DNA of 64,000 nucleotides. Source: Dichetophora obliterata. Taxonomy: Eukaryota > Arthropoda > Insecta > Diptera > Sciomyzidae. The translations under genes were made by a program, and so were the position numbers. Shown here in pieces: positions 57,340 to 64,000 of the stretch (positions are counted from its first letter, which is position 1; each line of letters opens with the position of its first letter). The stretch is taken from positions 5,226,501-5,290,500 of the forward strand of contig OY986439.1 in assembly GCA_963920525.1 (NCBI GenBank), written 5' to 3'. Under the pieces are notes generated by a model. It ran no database searches. It saw nothing but the letters and a program-made list of their open reading frames with translations, and had not been told where the DNA came from.

Positions 57340-57690
57340 TTTTAAAGGAGAGTTTTTGAGTCATGTAGTCCAAGAACCTGGATAAGGGAGGATGGAGCAA
57401 AATGTTTAGAGCATCTGTCGCAGTGGTTCTTAGTGCACTGCTGATGCACAGCTCAGCAGATCTTTCGCTTCCAATTTAGTATCCTATTCAGTATGACGCC
57501 CAGGTATTTTACTTTAGGGTCAGTATAAAAGTACTCTTGAAATAAGGAAAACGACACAATGTTTATAGTACTTAGACCAAATTTAGTCCAAAAATGTTTT
57601 TCAAGGAAGACATCTTTAGAGTTGAAATAGTAAATTATGTTTTGTTTAATTTTTAAGCAATAAAAAATTAATTTAAATCTCCTCAAACTC
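57340..57690 (-). pseudogene. R1/Jockey-group LINE reverse transcriptase fragment
   Basis: The minus strand has KVKYLGVILNRILNWKRK followed by a stop, then in another frame ELCISSALRTTATDALNI, LLHPPLSRFLDYM. These match the 'VKYLGVILD..L.W..' and 'ITGALRTTPTEALNVLLHLPPLD' stretches near the end of the reverse transcriptase/thumb in R1-like non-LTR elements. About 100 residues that normally separate the two are missing, so there is an internal deletion at about 57465. It is a different LINE family from that at 23325. Confidence 0.8.
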
Positions 57691-59820
57691 TTACATCACT
57701 CATCTAAAGTAAGCACTTTTGGTTGTTCCTCTACCATAATTATACTATTATGCTTGATTTTCACTCTCATTTTTATGATGACACACAATTTTATCAAGTG
57801 AAATATCACATTAATAAAACTCTAGAATATTTTCTGCAGAGCTCCATTTAGTAATTTTTTTTTTTTAATTTTCCAAGATTGCCAAATGTAGAAAAAATGT
57901 CGACATGTTGTCATTTTCAATTTGATTGAAAACAACTGACCACTGAAAATGACATAGTGAAAACCAAGCATTAGTATATTGCACACATCTTTCATTGTTT
58001 AGTTAAAAGTAAAAAAATCGAAACAACAAACTGTGAACAAATTATTCAAATGATTAAGTAACAAATTAATCTACAATCTTGAATAAAAAATATAAACAGA
58101 TAAAGAAATATGGAGAATGTGACCCATAATTAAAAATGACTCGTTTTCTGAACTTCTGATCTTTATATTCTTAGCTTTTGCTAAGTAATTGAATATTATT
58201 TTTGTTTTTTTTTTATTATTATTCTCCCCTCTTATCATCATTCAAAATTTATGCAATCAATGTGAAATATAATATAATTAAGAAAACCATTAAAAATGTT
58301 TTATTTCTGTTGTGAACATTTTAAATGCTGATGTCCAATTTAAATAGAATAACAAACAAACTAATTAGTGTGTTTAAGTTGTGATATTTTTTTTTATTTT
58401 TGTTTCATTTTTAATTTCTTTAGTGCGCCCCTGTTTCTTCGCACCTCACAACTTTTTGCACACAAAGTCCAGGTCCGCTCGCTTGAGCTTTCTCTCTGTG
58501 AGCTACCTCATTATTTTATTATTGTAATTAAAATGTTTATTATAATGACTGCAGGCAAAGCAGCAGCAGCAACAGTAACAACAATAACAACAACAATATG
58601 TAAAAACAACAAAATTGATTTATTAATTAAACAGCCAAGCTGCAAGCCGATCATCGATCAACAAGAAGTCGGGAATGCTACTGCACCGTGTGGTGTGGTA
58701 TGGTGTGGTATGGTGTGGTGCTGTGTGGTTGGGTGAGGTAAAAAGTGGGCTGGGCTATGAAGCAATACTCGTTAAACATTGTATAACAATCGCTAATTTA
58801 ATTTAAGAAAATATTAATTAAAAAGAATTATTACTGAAAACGAGCAATTAAACAGGAAGGCAATGAGCACAACAGCAACAACAACAACAACAAAGGCAAC
58901 TTAAACGCAAGCGCAATCGATTAATTAAGCCGCGCAATCAAAACACGCTGAAGCGGATATTTTTGTTGTTTTTTTTTTGTTATACTCATTAAAGTTAAAT
59001 ACTTTACAATCAACGTTTTACTTAATTAAAATTATACACAACCGCTCACTTGGAAATAGCTGGCAACGCTGACACATGGTGGTTGATAACAATTTGAAGT
59101 TGTCTTAATTAATTTGTTACGGTTTTGCCATGGCGAAGGGCGTGGTGCAGGGGGGCAGAAAAACACTTGTTATCACCTTACTTAAGCGCTGAGATTTTGA
59201 TATGATTTTTCTTATCAAGCATGTCATCGTAGTTGTTGTTGTATTGTTGCTTTTTTGTTGTTGTACTCATTTTATTACTCATTAACAAACAAACATGCAC
59301 ACAAAAAATAACGACAAGCCTCATTAAAATTAGTTGTAGTCAATTTTTGGTTTTAAGCCTCTTTTGTCAAAAGTTGCTTAACGCAAGATTTATGAGATTT
59401 TGACCCAATTTGCGTGTTCTTTTCTAAGAATATTTGAGAGCAGTAATGTTTTTTATATGTCTATGTACTTTGTGCTTGGAATTTTTTAAAAACTTCAGTT
59501 AATCAGCGGGTCTTATTGTTTCTTTGGTTGTATTTTTTTTTTTTTTGTGTTTTTATTTTTTTGTTTTGTTGATTTCATGTTTATGAGTTATTAATTGTGG
59601 TACACTTAAGCAAAATCCATAAATTGACGACGATTGTTTGTGTTTTTTAACAATTTTTAAAATCATTATACATTAATTGTTAATTTGAAAACATAGTTTT
59701 TTTAATTATATTTTGATATCACAACAACAATAAATGTATTTAAATTTATATAAGGATTTGAAAACAATTGATTTTAAGACATTGCATAAAGGAAACCAGG
59801 GTTGTAAAATCGGCATTCAT
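57691..59820. other. Non-coding stretch with CAA and TGTGG runs
   Basis: CAG/CAA runs lie near 58560-58600 and 58873-58890. The frame 58368-58736 ends in low-complexity sequence and has no family match that I can recognise. Confidence 0.45.
58686..58735. repeat. TGTGGTATGG microsatellite
   Basis: Imperfect tgtgg/tatgg runs. Confidence 0.85.
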
Positions 59821-59852
59821 ATACAGAATTTTAAATGCAACTTTATAACTAC

Positions 59853-60890
59853 ATAAGAATGCATTCAATGAATGCAAAATTGACTCACAACTAAAATTTT
59901 TAAAAAATGATTAATTATTCATTTCAGTTATTTATTTTCGTTATTCGGAATAATAAATCCATCTTTTTATTAATTTGAATGCCATTCACAAAGAATTTCA
60001 GAATTTTTATTTATTGAGGGCCGAAGTTTTAACAGGGCAAATTAAAAATTTAAATTTATTAAAATTTATCTGTTTTTTAATCAGTTTTTAAGGAAAAAAT
60101 AAAATTTTCAGTTACTAAATAACGCTTTACAAAATCAAAACAACTATTCTTTTTTTATTCATTTTTTATTCGTTATTAATTTTTTATTCATTATGCTTTT
60201 GTTATTCATTATTAATTTTTTATTCACTATGCTTTTTTATTCTTTATTCATTTTTTATTCATTATTCATTTTTTATTCATTATTCATTTGTTATTCTTTA
60301 TTGATTTTTTATTCATTCTAGTCCTAAGGCATATATAAAAAATGAATAACAAATAAATAATGAATAAAAAATTCATAACGAATAACAAACAAATAATGAA
60401 TAAAAAAGTGAATAATGATTAAAAATGAATAATGAATAAAAATTTAATAATGAATAAAAAATGAATAATGAATAAAAAACAGTAATGAATAACAAAAAAA
60501 TAATGAATATAAAATGAATAACGAATAAAAAATGAATAATGAATAAAAAATTGATAATGGATAAAAGAAAATTAACTATGAATAACAAATGAATAATGAA
60601 TAATGAATAACAAAATAATAATGAATACAAAATTAATAACGAATTAAAAATTAATATTGAATAAAAAAAGAATAACTAAAAATTCTGAAATTCTTTGTGT
60701 ATAGCATTCAAATGAATAAAAAAAAATTATTCATTATTGAATAATTGAATGAATAAATGAATTAAATATTGATTAAATAAATTAAATGAATGAATAATTA
60801 AAATGAATAATAAATTATTTTTTTAAAAATTAATGTGAATTGAAAATTTTATTTATAAATCAATTTTGCATTCATTGAATGCATTCTTAT
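59853..60890. mobile_element. Foldback element, TIR ATAAGAATGCATTCAATGAA, ATTCA-rich core
   Basis: A 31 bp end starting ATAAGAATGCATTCAATGAA (59853-59883) recurs exactly inverted at 60860-60890. A second matching pair lies inside (gaatgccattcacaaagaat at about 59979 against about 60680-60710). The core is two opposed arrays: tcattttttattcattat (60150-60320) and aatgaataaaaaatgaat (60340-60680), so the whole 1.04 kb can fold. Frames through the core are low complexity. Confidence 0.87.
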
Positions 60891-61882
60891 TTCGTTATTC
60901 ACTGATTCACTTTTTTGTGAATAAAATCAAATTGAGTGCATTCTATTACAGCTCTGAAAGAAACGTTATGACAGTTGTAGTCAATTTTATAGCATGTGAC
61001 TTTTTTTTCTGTGTAGTAAGTTTTCTTATTATCGCTGTTGTTGTACAGCTAAGTAATGCAGCAATTTATGACTTGTACAAATTTAGTGATAATGTTAGTG
61101 AGACATTTTTAACACTAGCTGTTGTACACAATACCTTAAATGATTAATTTATGTTTTTATCAAGATAACATCAGGGTCTTAAAATCATGAAAGATTTATG
61201 AAAAATTTTTATTGCCAATTTTACGATACAAATAAAACTTGATTAAGGGCAGGTTCTCATCTAGAGGTCCAAAAACACAGCGATGTCCTTATTTTTTTTT
61301 TCATAGAAGTAAATAAACATCACCTTGAATTTTTTGGCAGTTATTTATTGATTTTTAAAGTGTAGTAAAATATTTTTTTTTGTGCATAAAAGTGTAATGT
61401 GAAGTGTCAATATGCTGTCAAACGTCACGTTGAAAAAAAAGGTACCCAAACGGTCTCCATCGTTCATGTCATCTGATATAAAAAATTAAAAGAATTTTGT
61501 AAATTATATTATAGTTATTAGAGCTTGTACCTAGAATAACAATAAATAGTTCAAAATAACAAAAATGGCGAAAATGTGAATTTTTAGTACAGTTTTTCCA
61601 CAATTTTCGCTCTCTAAAGTGCTGTAAAAAAACCTCTAAATGTTATCTGAATTTGAGTTAAGAATCCATTAAATTTGATCTTTTTTAAAATAAAAAAAAA
61701 TCCAAGTCAATCTCTAAAGTAGTTTTTGAGATATCGTGGAGACCAGTTTGAAAAACATGATTTTTTAGAAATCCGTTTTAAGAATTGGTTAAAGATTTTT
61801 TTCGAGTTTATTTATGAAAATATAGGTTCCTTTCGTATGCGATAACCTCTTATGTAATCGTTATCGGCCAAACCACTTTGGG
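60891..61882. other. AT-rich non-coding stretch
   Basis: The 93-codon frame at 60866-61147 begins in the foldback and has no recognisable family. Nothing else seen. Confidence 0.4.
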
Positions 61883-62885
61883 AACATATTCTACACATCA
61901 TAAGCTATCGAAAAATATAGTTTTTTGGCAGGGACCGCCAATAATGATTATCGCTATCAATCAATAATTTAATAACAGCTATTTTTTATGGATATTTTTT
62001 CGTTCAGAAATAAAATTGATTTCTTGGTCATTCTTTTTTTCAATCAGAAATAACAGTTATTTTTTAACCGTTATTTTTTCAATCAGATGTAACAGTTATT
62101 TTTGACCGTTATTTTTTCAATCAGAAATAAAAGCTATTTCTTGGTTGTTATTTTTTCGATCAGATATAAAAGTTATCTTTTTCGAACAGAAGAAAAAATT
62201 ATTTCTTGATGAAATAATTTCTATCAAAAAACTAACATATTCTACACATCATAAGCTATCGAAAAATATAGTTTTTTGGCCGGGACCGCCAATAATGATT
62301 ATCGCTATTAATCAATAATTTAATAACAGCTATTTTTTATCGATATTTTTTCGATCAGAAATAAAAGTTAGTTCTTGGTCATTATTTTTTTCAATCAAAA
62401 TTAACAGCTATTTTTACCGTTTTTTTAGTGAGAAATAAAAGTTTTTTCTTAGTCGTTATTTTTTCGATCAGAAAAAAGTTATTTTTGACCGTTATTTTTA
62501 TCGATCAGAAATTAAAGTTATTAATTGATCGATTTTTTTCGAACAGAAGAAAAAATTTATTTCTTGACTAAAATAATTTCTATCAAAAAACTAACATATT
62601 CTACACATCATAAGCTATCGAAAAATATAGTTCTTTGGCCGGGACCGCCAATAACGATTATCACTATTAATCAATAATTTAATAACAGCTATTTTTTATC
62701 GATATTTTTTCGATCGGAAATAGATTTTCTTTTTTGGTCGCTCTTTTTTTTCAATCAAAAATAAATGCTATTTCTTGGCCATTATTTTTTTCAATCAGAA
62801 ATAACAGTTTTTTCTTGGTAGTTATTTTTTCGATCAAAAATAAAAGTTATTTTTTGACCGTTATTTTTTGCGATCAATGTTTTTT
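61883..62885. repeat. GATC-rich array 2 within a 355 bp higher-order repeat
   Basis: A non-repetitive block (aacatattctacacatcata, agctatcgaaaaatatag, gggaccgccaataa) starts at 61883, 62234 and 62593. Each is followed by variable numbers of tttttcgatcagaaataa, aagttatttcttggtcgtta units. Periods of 351 and 359 bp give three blocks. Confidence 0.88.
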
Positions 62886-63457
62886 GCAAAAAATGTTTTT
62901 AAATTTTTTATTGTGAGAGTGCTAAGAGCTAATCTCAATTTGAATATTAAAAATATAGCAAAAAAATTATGAATGGCACTTAAAGTTGGAAAATATTGAC
63001 AAAATTTGAACGAAAGTGTGAATTTTATAGGTAATATGTAACGAGTAAATAATCGTATAATACAAAATTTAATTCGATTTTTTTCAGTTTTCTGTTTTTT
63101 CGGTCCTGAATTAAAGTCAACATTTTTTCTAGTTTAATAATATTAAAAACTTATAAAAGGTTGTACTTTTTTGAAGTAAAAAATATGTAGCGTAACGTAT
63201 ATTATAGTTTATATACAAAGAAACTAAAAAATATTTTTCAACAAAACAATTATGAATATGCAACAGATTCCAAATTTAATAAGTTTAAAAAAAATATATA
63301 TCATGGGATTTTCTCACGTTTTCCCTTACACAAAAAAAAGCTTCGGTGATTGGTTTGTTTTGACAGCATTTTGGCTTCACAATCTAAGACAAGCCAATCA
63401 GATTTATTTACTTTGATTCGTTGCAACTGCTGCATTGCAATTTCGCTATAGAGATTA
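62886..63457. other. AT-rich spacer between two opposed arrays
   Basis: No gene recognised. Confidence 0.4.
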
Positions 63458-64000
63458 TGTTATAAGAAGAGTTGAGTTGAGAAAAGAAGAGAAAAGTCAC
63501 GAGTATAATCGAAAAAAAACGATCAAAAAATAACTTTTATTTCTAAATTAAAAATAACTGCTATTTCTGATAAAAAAAAACGGTCAAAAAATAACGACCA
63601 AGAAATAACTTTTATTTCTAATGGAAAAAAAATAACGACAACGAAAGTTATAAGAAGAATTGAGTTGAGAAAAGAAGAGAAAATTCATTAGTCTAATAAA
63701 AAAAAATCGATCAAAAATAACTTTTATTTCTGATAAAAATATAACGGTAAAAAATAACTTATTTCTGATCGAAAAAATAACGGTCAAAAAATAACGGTTT
63801 TTTCTGGTTGAAAATATAACGACCAAGAAATAACTCTTATTTGTGATTAAAAAAAAATAACGACCACGAAAGTTATAAGAAGAGTTGAGTTGAGAAAAGA
63901 AGAGAAAAGTCATGAGTCTAATCGAAAAAAATTGATCAAAAATAACCTTGATTTATGATAAAAAAATTACGGTAAAAAAATAACTGTTATTTTGGTCGAA
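63458..64000. repeat. GATC-rich array 3, opposite orientation, runs off the window
   Basis: A block gttataagaag then agttgagttgagaaaagaag and agaaaagtca occurs at about 63458, 63647 and 63870. Between blocks lie gatcgaaaaaataacggtca and aaaaataacttttatttctg units, the complement of those in array 2. The array continues past 64000. The minus frame 63584-63913 is repeat-derived. Confidence 0.88.

Noticed and set aside
58368..58736. 122-codon frame with a hydrophobic start
   Set aside because: No start context, no domain, and it ends in a TGTGG microsatellite.
60373..60630. Leu/Phe-rich 85-codon frame resembling a membrane protein
   Set aside because: It is the translation of the ATTCA-rich foldback core.
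63584..63913. 109-codon hydrophobic frame
   Set aside because: It is a translation of GATC-rich array 3; repeated phrases follow the DNA period.

Overview
This 64 kb window looks like AT-rich, non-coding DNA from a higher fly (Brachycera). The clues are the CAA/CAG runs typical of fly intergenic and intronic DNA, Jockey/R1-type LINE remnants, Tc1/mariner, hAT and piggyBac-like elements, a Helitron-like element with the insect 5' start (TC followed by GTTT repeats) and many copies of a 'TTTGTATGGGAGGTA' repeat. I cannot name the species. I found no intact conserved host gene. The best candidate for a spliced gene is a short two-exon frame at 22439-22950, which is probably repeat-derived.

Layout. 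1-1.3 kb: an inverted repeat, an ~80 bp tandem repeat and a Helitron-like 3' end. 3.0-5.6 kb: a candidate TIR element containing a foldback. 7.0-9.3 kb: a tRNA-like fragment and a Tc1 element complete with both TIRs. 10.9-13.2 kb: a Tc1 transposase pseudogene split by a deleted hAT element. 13.4-19.4 kb: a small TIR element, copy 1 of a 1 kb CAGTGCGC MITE, tandem repeats, and a Helitron-like element carrying a duplicated 0.63 kb unit with a small open frame. 21.8-23.8 kb: copy 1 of a TTAA-flanked piggyBac-like MITE, the two-exon frame and a Jockey LINE fragment. 25.9-30.5 kb: a cluster of long inverted-repeat elements.

32.2-38.3 kb: a GATC-rich minisatellite, copy 2 of the piggyBac-like MITE broken by a deleted mariner, a Ty3/gypsy fragment, a second foldback copy and a 0.8 kb MITE. 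39-42 kb: a GC-richer segment with hairpins, then a higher-order satellite. 42.3-48.2 kb: a hAT-like element with a 123 bp hAT MITE inside it, a TTAA foldback, another hAT MITE and a minisatellite. 49-53 kb: a small MITE, a mariner fragment and a full-length tRNA-derived SINE. 53.4-57.7 kb: copy 2 of the CAGTGCGC MITE split by a 2.8 kb mirror-symmetric array, then an R1-like LINE fragment. 59.8-64 kb: an ATTCA-rich foldback and two further GATC-rich arrays in opposite orientations.

These elements do not work together as a pathway. The main value is stratigraphic: nested insertions, several with empty sites elsewhere in the window, fix the order of events and the exact target-site duplications. 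All DDE transposases here are broken, so mobility would need enzymes encoded elsewhere. All boundaries were read by eye.
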